Below are positions 18,073-26,664 of a stretch of DNA of 64,000 nt, piece by piece (within the stretch, counting starts at the first letter, position 1; every line of letters begins with the position of its first letter). The stretch is taken from positions 1-64,000 of the forward strand of contig JAJDBJ010000002.1 of the NCBI GenBank assembly GCA_029261395.1, read 5' to 3'. The notes below the pieces were generated by a model, which was not told where the DNA came from, did no database searches, and saw only the letters and a program-made list of their open reading frames with translations. The position numbers were made by a program, and so were the translations under genes. The DNA comes from Nitrospinaceae bacterium (lineage in GTDB: Bacteria; Nitrospinota; Nitrospinia; Nitrospinales; Nitrospinaceae).

Positions 18073-18255
18073 CTATTGAAGAATCTGCTTGAGGAGGGTA
18101 TTGAATTGCAGGACCGCTTCCTTCAGTTTCTGGATCTTTTTGCGGATCAGATAGCCGTACACTTCTTTGCAGATTTTTTCCTGTTTCGAGTGCGAGACGA
18201 TGAAAACGGGTTCTTGCGCGGCGCTATTCTTGGAACGTGAGCTAGCAGGAAACAT
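18073..18255 (-). CDS. possible small basic protein, 60 residues
   Basis: This short frame lies tail to tail with the membrane protein gene, ending eight bases from it. It is preceded by a G-rich GGGGGGGAAT just before the ATG at 18255. The product is Lys/Gln-rich with a predicted amphipathic helix (about 25-58, VYGYLIRKKIQKLKEAVLQF). No family is recognised. The position between convergent genes and the possible ribosome site argue for a gene, but chance cannot be excluded. Confidence 0.4.
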   Translation of the reverse strand: MFPASSRSKNSAAQEPVFIVSHSKQEKICKEVYGYLIRKKIQKLKEAVLQFNTLLKQILQ

Positions 18256-18453
18256 ATTCCCCCCCGGGAAAAAAATTTTCAGAATCTTTGTGCCGTCGGC
18301 CTCAAGTCGCAGCGATTATCTGATAGTCGGCTTCCAAAAGCAAGGGCGATTACCCATATAGAGTCAACTAAATGAACAGGTTAGAAGGAAACCGTGATTC
18401 CGGTTAACAATGACTTTCAATACAAGGATTAATTCCTGCGGTGCAAAAATACT

Positions 18454-18483
18454 TTCACAATTTTGAGATGGGTGTGATATTTT
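18454..18483 (+). promoter_or_regulatory. candidate promoter for tRNA-Leu
   Basis: TTCACA (18454-18459), an 18-base spacer and TATTTT (18478-18483) lie 16 bases before the first base of the tRNA. The sequence between the small frame ending at 18255 and this point shows no gene. Confidence 0.42.
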
Positions 18484-18499
18484 AAGCGTCACCTCGAAA

Positions 18500-18586
18500 G
18501 CCGAAGTGGTGGAATTGGTAGACACGCATGGTTCAGGTCCATGTGGGGGCAACCCTGTGGAGGTTCGAGTCCTCTCTTCGGCACCA
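18500..18586 (+). tRNA. tRNA-Leu (anticodon CAG)
   Basis: This class II tRNA is 87 bases including encoded CCA (18584-18586). The acceptor stem GCCGAAG pairs with CTTCGGC. The anticodon stem CATGG/CCATG holds the loop TTCAGGT with CAG, reading CUG. A long variable arm (TGTGGGGGCAACCCTGTG) and GGTTCGAGTCC T arm are present. Its last nine bases plus adjoining sequence are repeated about 106 bases downstream. Confidence 0.96.
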
Positions 18587-18886
18587 CTCCTCCTCCGCGG
18601 AGGGCGAATTTGCTCACGCCGTAGGGGCAGTTTGCTGACGACGGACAGAGTGCCTGCGGTTTGCGGCGAGTCTCTTCAGTTGCTCGGCACCACTACTCCT
18701 CCGCGCCTCTTTCCAGGGGAGGGTGCTGGCGGACGGGTGCCTGCGAACGATGATCGTTGAGCGCCATCGAAAAATTTGGGTCCAGCGTCACGCTGGCGCG
18801 GAGGGCGAATTTACTCACGTCGCGCGATGCTTTCTGGATTTGGTTCAAACTTTTTTCGTCCGAACGCACAATGAAATTATGTGAAT
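18587..18886. repeat. repeat mosaic between tRNA-Leu and glyQ
   Basis: No gene is seen. A 22-base segment from the tRNA 3' end (18578-18599, TCGGCACCACTCCTCC...) recurs at 18684-18705 with one mismatch. A 25-base block beginning GCGGAGGGCGAATTT occurs at 18597-18621 and again at 18798-18822 with two mismatches. Family D (CGATGATCGTTGAGCGCC, about 18748-18765) and the family C palindrome CCAGCGTCACGCTGG (18782-18796) also lie here. Confidence 0.75.
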
Positions 18887-18921
18887 AACCGGGTCCCGGC
18901 CAACGCCGACCCGGTTTTTTT
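18887..18921 (+). terminator. rho-independent terminator downstream of tRNA-Leu
   Basis: AACCGGGTC (18887-18895) pairs with GACCCGGTT (18908-18916), followed by a run of T to 18921. The T run is on the + strand, so it serves rightward transcripts such as tRNA-Leu. It may also insulate the end of the leftward glyQ gene. Confidence 0.75.
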
Positions 18922-18932
18922 GTGCGCTGAGT

Positions 18933-19799
<867 letters not shown>

Positions 19800-19843
19800 G
19801 TCTGCTACTTACATTTAGATTATTGAGAGCCCGCTTGAAAAGT

Positions 19844-20764
19844 CTATTTTTTTATTGGGCCGGCTCTTTGCACAATCAGCCAATATGAAATGCCCAGGCA
19901 CAACACCAACACCCCATATAACAAAACATCCATGGCTTTTGTTGACGACAAAGAAAAAATCAGTATTTTTCGAATGAGCGCGGCGATGGCCAGTGTTATA
20001 AAGGCCTCCAGCGCAAAACTTCCACCGCGAAGGTGTCTCATTTCTTCATGTATGAGTTCGATGGCCGCCCATAAGATCAAAAGACTACCGAGTGTCGTTA
20101 AAATGCCTTGTTCTATAGAAGTCTGTCGGGAAAAAAGCAGATAGACATCATATCCGAATAAGCCTACAGCAAAAAACGCGACCATCACCAGGGCGCCTGC
20201 CAGCAAATAGTTGAAATAGGCGCTGGTTTTTTTTAGAGCGCCGAGCAATGTTTTTTCAATACGGGAGAGAGACAAAAAACGGCCCATCTCCTCTTCCCGA
20301 TAGGAGCTTGTTAAGGTATCCAGGTTGATATCGAGAATCTTTTCAACGGCTTTAAACCGATCGGTTAAATCGTCGTTGCCAGAGTATTGTTTGTTGATGC
20401 GACCCAGCGTAAAAACACGAACATAATTAAACGCCGCATTCACATAATGCGTGGGAAGCCCGAGCTTGACATGGATTTCGCCGATTTTATAAAGCTTCAG
20501 GAAATAAGAAGCTTCATAAGTGCCACTGAATAGATTCAGATACCATTCTCGAATCTTGCCGCGGTGGCGGGCGATAACCTCCTCATCCTTCAGAAAATCC
20601 GCAGTTTCCCCAAAATTCCAGATAAATTCGTAAAACCCCTCCAAAAATTCATCTACGAACGGTTCCAGCTCAGACTTCATCTGAAGCAGTAACGCTTCGT
20701 CATCTTTGGTGAAGCGGTAGTGAGATTTTAGAGTGGTGAAGTTGTGTTGCATGGCTGCGTCCAT
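19844..20764 (-). CDS. protoglobin-like heme domain fused to PsiE-like membrane domain
   Basis: The 306-residue protein has two parts. Residues about 1-170 match the globin-coupled-sensor/protoglobin fold: HYRFTKDDEALLLQM at the start, IARHRGKIREWYLNLFSGTY near 64 and YKIGEIHVKLGLPTHYVNAAF near 92. In that last segment, the His at about 98 sits where the proximal heme ligand is expected. Residues about 184-300 form four hydrophobic spans like PsiE (LIHEEMRHLRGGSFALEAFITLAIAALIRKIL). This suggests a membrane protein that senses O2, NO or CO, but heme binding and output are inference. The start may be M1 (20764) or M5 (20752). Confidence 0.72.
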   Translation of the reverse strand: MDAAMQHNFTTLKSHYRFTKDDEALLLQMKSELEPFVDEFLEGFYEFIWNFGETADFLKDEEVIARHRGKIREWYLNLFSGTYEASYFLKLYKIGEIHVKLGLPTHYVNAAFNYVRVFTLGRINKQYSGNDDLTDRFKAVEKILDINLDTLTSSYREEEMGRFLSLSRIEKTLLGALKKTSAYFNYLLAGALVMVAFFAVGLFGYDVYLLFSRQTSIEQGILTTLGSLLILWAAIELIHEEMRHLRGGSFALEAFITLAIAALIRKILIFSLSSTKAMDVLLYGVLVLCLGISYWLIVQRAGPIKK

Positions 20765-20951
20765 TACGACTGTTATTGCTTTTCCAGCTTCAAGTTCATG
20801 GCGGGTATTTAACCGGGAAACGGCCGTAAAGTCAACTGTTCCAAAGGGCGGATGAAAAAAGCCTGAAATTTATGCCCGATCGCCTGTTTAGCCTTTATAT
20901 TAGGAGTATGGCCTTACACGAAAAAAATCCGGAAGAATTTGGACTGGAGAG

Positions 20952-21416
20952 CTAAATTACGGCAACGGTCTTTGGAGTGAGGATCACTTGTTTGACTTTG
21001 AATTTGAGGTCGAACAGGTCTTCGCCGAGGGATTTGAAGACGGTGAGTCCCTGGATCCTGGTGAGGTCCAGTTGGTTCCTGGTGACTTTGAAATTGCCGC
21101 CGATTTTTTTCTCACCGATGATCTCCGGTGTGAACATCGGCACGTTGGGAATCTTCTCGCGTAACTTTTGACCCGCGTTGAGAAACAAACCTTCCAGCTT
21201 TCCTTTTTCGCTTCGCAGGATCAAGTCGCCTCTTATTTTTTGAATGCGTATTCCCTCTTTTTTATCGAATCCGGCAATTGTCAGAATATGCAGGAGCGGC
21301 ACCTTGCCGCCGCCTTTGAGCGACATCTTGCCGATAAACTGAATCAGCTGAGCCACTTTTTTGTGATCCTGTTTGGCGATGGGAATTTCGAAGATATTTT
21401 TGAGGTCGTCGAACAT
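20952..21416 (-). CDS. conserved-looking protein of unknown function
   Basis: The 154-residue product is soluble and basic, with no signal peptide or membrane span. Its second half is strand-rich (IRGDLILRSEKGKLEGLFLNAG, then FKVTRNQLDLTRIQGLTVF), suggesting a beta-sandwich or barrel. No family is recognised. A good ribosome site (CAGGAG, eight bases before the ATG at 21416) supports it as a gene. It is the downstream neighbour of the DUF2059 gene, 131 bases away. Confidence 0.7.
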   Translation of the reverse strand: MFDDLKNIFEIPIAKQDHKKVAQLIQFIGKMSLKGGGKVPLLHILTIAGFDKKEGIRIQKIRGDLILRSEKGKLEGLFLNAGQKLREKIPNVPMFTPEIIGEKKIGGNFKVTRNQLDLTRIQGLTVFKSLGEDLFDLKFKVKQVILTPKTVAVI

Positions 21417-21547
21417 CGGTAAAACTCCTGAACCTGTTTGTGGTGCCTCTAAGCATTATAAGGCGGGAGAGGGCGGAGCCGGGATAATAATCGGGTGGAA
21501 TTTGTCAGCGGTGGAAGGCGCTGGCAGGAGAACGGAAATACCGCGCT

Positions 21548-22093
21548 TTACTCTTTGCCATCTGGTTTTTGTTTGTTCAGGCCTTCGAGGTCGTGCTTTT
21601 GGATCAACGCCTCCAGCTTTTTATTGAAAGCTTCGGACTGGAGCAATGCCTGCCCCCACTCACTGCCGATCTGCCCCGCCTCCCGGCTGATGGCCGGCAT
21701 CTTCACTTTCCATTCCTCCCAGAACGGTGTTTGGAACATCTCGATGAGCTTGCGGATCACTTCGTGTGACATGTTTTTGTCGTACACCGGGATCATCCTC
21801 TCCACCAGGGTGTCGATATCCTGTTGTCCGATCAGGTCATAATACTCTTCCCAGAAGGCGTCAGGCGACTTGGGGTAAGATCCCGAAAATCCCATCGAGT
21901 ATTGATTCAGTAGATTATTTTTCACGATCTTCAATTGGTCGTGAATGCCCGAAACCTTCAATAGTTTGCGAATGTCCTCGGCTTTGGCATCGCCGGGATT
22001 GGCCACCACCCCGAACGCCGGGTTGATCGCGGCCAGGCACAGCAGAACCGCCACAGCGGACCCGGCAATTTTTGAATACAGGTTTGATCTCAT
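21548..22093 (-). CDS. exported DUF2059-like protein
   Basis: The 181-residue protein has a signal peptide (about 1-28, IAGSAVAVLLCLAAINPAFG) and so acts outside the cytoplasm. The mature part has the helical DUF2059 pattern: IRKLLKVSGIHDQLKIVKNNLL, then LVERMIPVYDKNMSHEVIRKLIEMFQTPFWEEW, ending in a Lys-rich helix. The frame is open further upstream, but the ATG at 22093, preceded by CGGAG, gives the signal peptide directly. A related helical module forms the N-terminal part of the PilP-like protein at 57022. The function of DUF2059 is unknown. Confidence 0.8.
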   Translation of the reverse strand: MRSNLYSKIAGSAVAVLLCLAAINPAFGVVANPGDAKAEDIRKLLKVSGIHDQLKIVKNNLLNQYSMGFSGSYPKSPDAFWEEYYDLIGQQDIDTLVERMIPVYDKNMSHEVIRKLIEMFQTPFWEEWKVKMPAISREAGQIGSEWGQALLQSEAFNKKLEALIQKHDLEGLNKQKPDGKE

Positions 22094-22121
22094 AGTAGGA
22101 CTCCGGCTACGGTTTGCGTTT

Positions 22122-22721
22122 TCATGAATTTTCTTGTTTGAGGTCTTCGAAGTTGCGGCGGATGGTTTCGGTTTCATCATGGTATCGTTGGGCGTCGCCA
22201 TAATCGAGAAAATACTTGTAACGGCTGTGGATGTTCCCCCCTCTCCGGGCGTGCTTGATCGGGCACCAGTGTTGTTCCGTGCGCGCCGCCATTTCCCGTG
22301 CATAACCCATCAGACCGTTGAAGTAACTGCAATACATACAATTAATCTTTTCGAAAACATTCAGGTAACTGAGATTGTGCCGGTCAATGATCACATAGTC
22401 ACTCCGCCGCACCTTTGGGATGCCGTACACAGGGAAACAGATGGCCTGGTAAATCGTGACCGTCACGTCCATCAAAATAGCCGGAAACAAACAGGCCCAG
22501 ATGACCGGCATGGTGAGAATGGCCAGGGGCCGTGCCTCACGAATATATTGAAGTGCGGTAATCATCAACTTCTTGTGTTGCAGTTTGATTTCCCGTTTGA
22601 AGCGGACTTTTTTCTTTTTAACTGTGTAGAAAAACTCCTCCTGTTTTTTCTGCAATTCCTCCGTCAATTCGAGTTCGACGTTCCGGAATTTTTCCAACAG
22701 CATTTCCAACTTATCGTTCAT
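22122..22721 (-). CDS. membrane-associated protein with conserved-looking Cys motif
   Basis: The 199-residue protein has a charged coiled-coil N-terminus (about 1-50, LELTEELQKKQEEFFYTVKK). Two hydrophobic stretches (about 65-100, ILTMPVIWACLFPAIL and TVTIYQAICFPVYGI) follow, then a cysteine region: NCMYCSYFNGLMGY near residue 128 and QHWCPIKHA near 150. CxxC plus C and H could bind a metal. It resembles uncharacterised bacterial proteins with the same C-terminal Cys pattern, but no function is known to me. It is the upstream neighbour of the DUF2059 gene, 28 bases apart, so the two probably share a transcript. Confidence 0.75.
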   Translation of the reverse strand: MNDKLEMLLEKFRNVELELTEELQKKQEEFFYTVKKKKVRFKREIKLQHKKLMITALQYIREARPLAILTMPVIWACLFPAILMDVTVTIYQAICFPVYGIPKVRRSDYVIIDRHNLSYLNVFEKINCMYCSYFNGLMGYAREMAARTEQHWCPIKHARRGGNIHSRYKYFLDYGDAQRYHDETETIRRNFEDLKQENS

Positions 22722-22843
22722 AACGTCACCTTTGACGAGGATTTAAAAGAATATTTCCTTTAACCATAGCATTATTTTATTTGTTTGCAAACCGAGCCGC
22801 CAAAACCCATAATCGGGGAAACGAAAACAGTCACGGGGTGCTC

Positions 22844-23239
22844 ATGCACGTTGTTTACAGGGAGGTTTCGGTTCAGGATGCGCAGAGGATTCTGGACTAC
22901 TGCCACCGCAACACCATCAAGGACGGCGGCCTGTTTGAGGTGTATACCACGCCGGGACAGGATATCCATATGGTCATCGTCAACTCCTGCCCGGAGGATG
23001 AGCCGCTGGAAAAGTTTCGCCCGCTCGGCGCGTTCTACCTGAACTACCTCAATCCGGGAACCATCTCGATTGAGGAGGACGACCCGCACTTCGATGGCGC
23101 CCCGGCGCGCAAATACCACGTCGCCGCCATCCGGCAAGTGATCGACTTGCTGTTCCAATACGCGCATCCCGGATACAAGCTGAGTTTCAACGACCTGCCC
23201 GCGATTCCCAAAACGGACGAACCCAAAAAAAGCCGCTGA
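22844..23239 (+). CDS. protein of unknown function
   Basis: The 131-residue soluble protein starts MHVVYREVSVQDAQRILDYC. Its middle contains FEVYTTPGQDIHMVIVNSCPEDEPLEKF and a C-terminal segment HPGYKLSFNDLPAIPK. No family is recognised. The frame is open upstream to a TTG at 22781, but the ATG at 22844 has CGGGG a few bases before it and gives a compact domain. It diverges from the Cys-motif gene and precedes the DsrE-like gene by about 100 bases. Confidence 0.65.
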   Translation: MHVVYREVSVQDAQRILDYCHRNTIKDGGLFEVYTTPGQDIHMVIVNSCPEDEPLEKFRPLGAFYLNYLNPGTISIEEDDPHFDGAPARKYHVAAIRQVIDLLFQYAHPGYKLSFNDLPAIPKTDEPKKSR

Positions 23240-23341
23240 GAATTCCAGCCGTGATAGACTCAGTTGAGTATTCCTCTGCTTGTCTGGAGTGATAAGCGGG
23301 GCTTATCATAAAAAATTGGAACACAGTTCCAGGAGGACCCT

Positions 23342-23809
23342 ATGTTGCAACGCACACTGGCATTTCGAATAGTAGTGATTGGAATTTTCCTGTTCGTGGG
23401 AGCGCTCTCCGCACAGGCGGGAGCGGACAACCACCGCACCGCCGATGGTAAGCTGAAAGTGCTGTATCACATCGACACCTCGGATGTCGGCACCGTCAAG
23501 TACGCCATGGCGCTCATCAACAAACACATCGAGGCCGAAGGCGGGCTGGACAAAATCGACATCAAGGTTGTGGTGCATGGACCCGCCTTGATGCTGTTCG
23601 ATAAGGAAACGGTCGATCCCGCCCTCAAGGCTAAATTGAAAAAGATTCTGGATATAGGTGTGAAACCGGAAATGTGCCAGGTGTCGATGAAACTGTTCAA
23701 TCGGCCTCTGGATAAACTGACGCCGGGATTCCAGCCGACCGCGCATCCCGTTGCCGTCAAACGCATCGCCGACCTGCAGGAGCAGGGCTACCTCTACATC
23801 AAGCCTTAA
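23342..23809 (+). CDS. exported DsrE/DsrF-like protein
   Basis: The 155-residue protein has an N-terminal signal peptide (about 1-27, VVIGIFLFVGALSAQA) followed by a DsrE-type alpha/beta domain: KVLYHIDTSDVGTVKYAMALINKH, then KIDIKVVVHGPALMLF and a single Cys in KPEMCQVSMKLFN. DsrE-like proteins carry sulfur in sulfur oxidation or tRNA thiolation, but secreted relatives are uncharacterised. AGGAGG lies six bases before the ATG at 23342. No sulfur genes are adjacent. Confidence 0.83.
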   Translation: MLQRTLAFRIVVIGIFLFVGALSAQAGADNHRTADGKLKVLYHIDTSDVGTVKYAMALINKHIEAEGGLDKIDIKVVVHGPALMLFDKETVDPALKAKLKKILDIGVKPEMCQVSMKLFNRPLDKLTPGFQPTAHPVAVKRIADLQEQGYLYIKP

Positions 23810-23854
23810 ATTGCGCCCAGAGATTCTGTGTAGCCAATACTGGCTTAACGTTAA

Positions 23855-23976
23855 CGACTGGCGATGATCGTTGAGCGCAATGCAGAAATTGAGTCCAGCG
23901 TCATGCTGGCGCTCAGAATGACAGAGAGACGTTCATTGTCATTCTGAGGAGGCGGAGCCGACGAAGAATCTATGTT
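23855..23976. repeat. family D-C-A chimeric repeat
   Basis: Family D (GGCGATGATCGTTGAGCGCA, from about 23861) runs into the family C palindrome variant CCAGCGTCATGCTGG (23895-23909). This joins the right part of a family A element (CTCAGAATGACA, then TTGTCATTCTGAGG and ACGAAGAATCTATG). The left arm of family A has been replaced by family C, so this copy is a recombinant. Confidence 0.72.
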
Positions 23977-24063
23977 TTAAATTCATGCTTCATGAATGGG
24001 ACAACTACAGCTTTTCTCTGCGTGCTCGGCGCCCTCTGCGGTGAATAATTCGTCACGCTGGCT

Positions 24064-24258
24064 TTAATTATCTTCAGGAGAGTCTTCCGGTGAGGGGGGA
24101 GAATCGGTGCTGGGCACGGTATAGCCCCCGTCCAGCCATTGCCCGAGATCAATCAGCTGACACTGTTCGGAGCAGAACGGGAAAAAAGCATTGCCCTCCT
24201 TGAGCACGGGTTTTTTGCAATGAGGGCATTTCAGTTGGCGTTTTTTTGGGGTCGTCAT
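24064..24258 (-). CDS. yacG: YacG-type zinc-binding DNA gyrase inhibitor family protein
   Basis: The 64-residue protein has the YacG zinc ribbon: C11-x2-C14 and C29-x3-C33 (CPHCKKP, then [19 protein letters not shown]). The C-terminal tail is acidic and proline-rich. In E. coli YacG inhibits DNA gyrase. Whether this holds here is inferred from family only. It is monocistronic, in a gap between repeats. Confidence 0.88.
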   Translation of the reverse strand: MTTPKKRQLKCPHCKKPVLKEGNAFFPFCSEQCQLIDLGQWLDGGYTVPSTDSPPSPEDSPEDN

Positions 24259-24512
24259 TACGGGGTCGCATCCTTATCGGTCAACAGGCCATACAATAAC
24301 CTCATTCAGCCTTCCCGGTCAACCGCTCTCCGCCCACCCCACCTCTGGAGAGAAACTCTGGGCGAGCCTGCCAAACCCCCAAAAGATCATTGTTTTTTAA
24401 AGGTTTATCTCTTAATTTTTGTTTACAGCTCTCTCTGGAGTTTGTATATTGATACGGCGTCAAAAAATCGCCGCTGATGTCGAATTGGCAACTGAACCCC
24501 TGGAGAGCAACT

Positions 24513-26594
24513 GTGTCCACTGTCAAACATACCGATTACTACAAAGCTCTGGGTATTTCTCCCCAGGCCTCGCCGCGTGAGGTCAAGGAATCTTACCTGG
24601 GTTGGATCCGCCATTTTGATCATCCTCAGGAGCGCCCCAAACCGGGTTCGCTGGAGGGTTCGCTGAACGAGCAGATCGAACAGGTGCAGGAGGCGTTCGA
24701 CCTGCTGTCGGACGATGCCAAGCGCGAGCAATATAACGCGCGGATGAATTTTACTCCCGATTCCGCAGAGTCGCGACCGAACACTGAGATCGCACCGAAC
24801 AAGACTGCTCCCCGTGCGGTGGGCGAGGTGGAGGTGATGATTGCCAAACGGAAGTTGATACGGTCTGATCTGGGTTTTTTCGGATTGAGCGCAAAGCCCT
24901 TTGAACTCTCTCCCAACCCGGAATACTTGTATTTGAGTCCCCGGCACAAGGAAGTGCTGGCTCAGCTGGTGATTGCTCTTCATGAAAATAAGGGCATCGT
25001 GAAAATTATCGGCGCCGCGGGGACCGGCAAAACGACGCTCAGCCGCAGTTTCTTAAGGGAACTGGATTCGGGCATCGATTTGGCCTACATGGTTCATCCC
25101 TGCGACAGCGCGGTGGAATTGCTGCAATCCATCAACGCCGGGTTCAACCTGCCGTCGCACAGCACCAGCAAAAAAGAATTGTTGTTTCATTTGAGGAAGT
25201 TTCTCATCAAAAAGAATGCAGAGAGCCGACGCGTCGCCGTTGTGGTGGACGAGGCGCAGACTCTGACTCCCGGGATGCTCGAAGAACTGCGCATCCTGTC
25301 CAATATTGAAACTGAAAAAGATAAACTACTGCAAATCATTTTGATCGGCCAGCCGGAGTTGAATAAAATTCTGAGCCAACCCTCCCTGGCATCGCTTCAA
25401 CAACGCATCGGCGCCCAGTGGGAACTGCATCCGTTGAACGTCGAAGAAACCCATGCTTATATTCAGCATCGCCTGAATGTCGCGGGCGGCAAGGGCAAGG
25501 TGGCTTTCAGCCGTCCTGCGGCCGATGCCGTGTACTGGGCCTGCGGTGGTTTGCCCCGGCTGATCAACCGCTTCGCCGACCAGGCGCTGGCGGAGGCGCA
25601 TCTTCAGGGAGTGAAAAAGATCGACCGTATTATTATCAGCCGGGTGGAGGAAAAGCTGAAGGACATCCAACCGAAACCCGCGAAGAGCCGATGGGTGCGA
25701 AGGGCGGTCGCTGGTTTTTGGGTGATCGGTGGGCTGGCGGCGATTGTGGTTTATTTTCAAATCCAGTACCCATGGCCCGATCCGGTACCCCAACCGCAAG
25801 ACAGTCTCACGCACATGATTGAACAGAAGCCCCTGAGTTTGTCCCAGCCGGGACAACTGATGCCTCAAGGTTCGCCTCAAACGCGTACTCTGTCTTCGGC
25901 AGGCAACAGTCCAGTCGATGGGTCCGCCACGGAGGAGTCTCAGGTTCCGGTCCAATTTTCCCAGGAAAAAGAGTTGGTCGAGGTATTGTCCACGCTGACC
26001 GCCAGTGAAAGTAAAATCGAAGCCGCGCGGTCGGTGTTAAAAAAGTGGCGTGCCTTCAAAAAGGAAACAGTCACCCTGACGCCGCAGGCGCAAAAAATCC
26101 TGAAAGCCGACTACGGACTTTCCGTCTATGAAACGAGCAGTAACCTGAACCGGTTGACGACGCTCAACTATCCGGCAATGGTGGAGCTCAATCTGCCGGA
26201 CGGCAAAGGCGCGCGTTACCTGGCGTTGGTGGCACTCAAGGGGAATGTCGGAGTGTTTCGCTCCAACGAGACGTTTGAAATTCCGTTGCCGCTGTTTGAA
26301 TCGCTGTGGACGCACAAGGCCTGGGTGCCCTGGAAAAACTTTGAGGAATTGCCCGGCGATATGAAAGCCGGCTACAAAGGCGAGCCCGCTCAATGGTTGC
26401 AACAGCAGTTGAGCCTGCTCGGTTACTACAACAAAGTACCCGACCTCCGATACGGCCGAGGGACTACCGATGCGGTTGCAAAATTCCAACGGTATTACAA
26501 TCTGAAGGACCACGGCCGCCTCGACACCGAAACCCAAATGATCCTCTACAACCGCCTGCCCTCCTACTCCGCCCCCAAACTCACCGGGGGGTAA
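24513..26594 (+). CDS. ExeA/GspA-type secretion ATPase with N-terminal degenerate J-domain and peptidoglycan-binding end
   Basis: With the GTG at 24513, six bases after GGAGAG, the protein has about 693 residues. An ATG at 24477 would add 12 without a ribosome site. Residues about 7-80 resemble a DnaJ domain (DYYKALGISPQASPREVKESY, then AFDLLSDDAKREQYN), but the HPD triad is absent (FDHPQ). The AAA ATPase follows, with FGLSAKPFELSPNPEYLYLS near 123, Walker A GAAGTGKTT near 167, Walker B VAVVVDEAQ near 241 and a Gly-Gly-Leu-Pro arginine-finger region. One membrane span (about 397-417) precedes a C-terminal peptidoglycan-binding repeat (near 625-680). ExeA partners remodel the wall for secretin insertion, so it may serve the PilQ of this genome. 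Confidence 0.88.
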   Translation: MSTVKHTDYYKALGISPQASPREVKESYLGWIRHFDHPQERPKPGSLEGSLNEQIEQVQEAFDLLSDDAKREQYNARMNFTPDSAESRPNTEIAPNKTAPRAVGEVEVMIAKRKLIRSDLGFFGLSAKPFELSPNPEYLYLSPRHKEVLAQLVIALHENKGIVKIIGAAGTGKTTLSRSFLRELDSGIDLAYMVHPCDSAVELLQSINAGFNLPSHSTSKKELLFHLRKFLIKKNAESRRVAVVVDEAQTLTPGMLEELRILSNIETEKDKLLQIILIGQPELNKILSQPSLASLQQRIGAQWELHPLNVEETHAYIQHRLNVAGGKGKVAFSRPAADAVYWACGGLPRLINRFADQALAEAHLQGVKKIDRIIISRVEEKLKDIQPKPAKSRWVRRAVAGFWVIGGLAAIVVYFQIQYPWPDPVPQPQDSLTHMIEQKPLSLSQPGQLMPQGSPQTRTLSSAGNSPVDGSATEESQVPVQFSQEKELVEVLSTLTASESKIEAARSVLKKWRAFKKETVTLTPQAQKILKADYGLSVYETSSNLNRLTTLNYPAMVELNLPDGKGARYLALVALKGNVGVFRSNETFEIPLPLFESLWTHKAWVPWKNFEELPGDMKAGYKGEPAQWLQQQLSLLGYYNKVPDLRYGRGTTDAVAKFQRYYNLKDHGRLDTETQMILYNRLPSYSAPKLTGG

Positions 26595-26623
26595 AAAGGC
26601 TCCATTCACCACAGAAATTTAGC

Positions 26624-26657
26624 TCCCCCTTCAAGAAGGGGGCCGGGGGGATTTGGC
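26624..26657. repeat. family B hairpin at the edge of the AT-rich pocket
   Basis: CCCCCTTC (26625-26632) and GAAGGGGG (26635-26642) form a perfect 8-bp stem with a two-base loop, followed by CCGGGGGGATTTGG. It lies 23 bases before the end of the leftward HEPN-like gene. Confidence 0.75.
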
Positions 26658-26664
26658 ACCGCAT

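Noticed and set aside
18578-18705. Second tRNA-Leu gene
   Set aside because: Only the 3' tail is repeated; no acceptor or anticodon arm is present.
20908-20955. 15-codon frame beginning after TAGGAGT
   Set aside because: The GGAG is only one base from the ATG and the frame runs into the next gene's end; too short to support.
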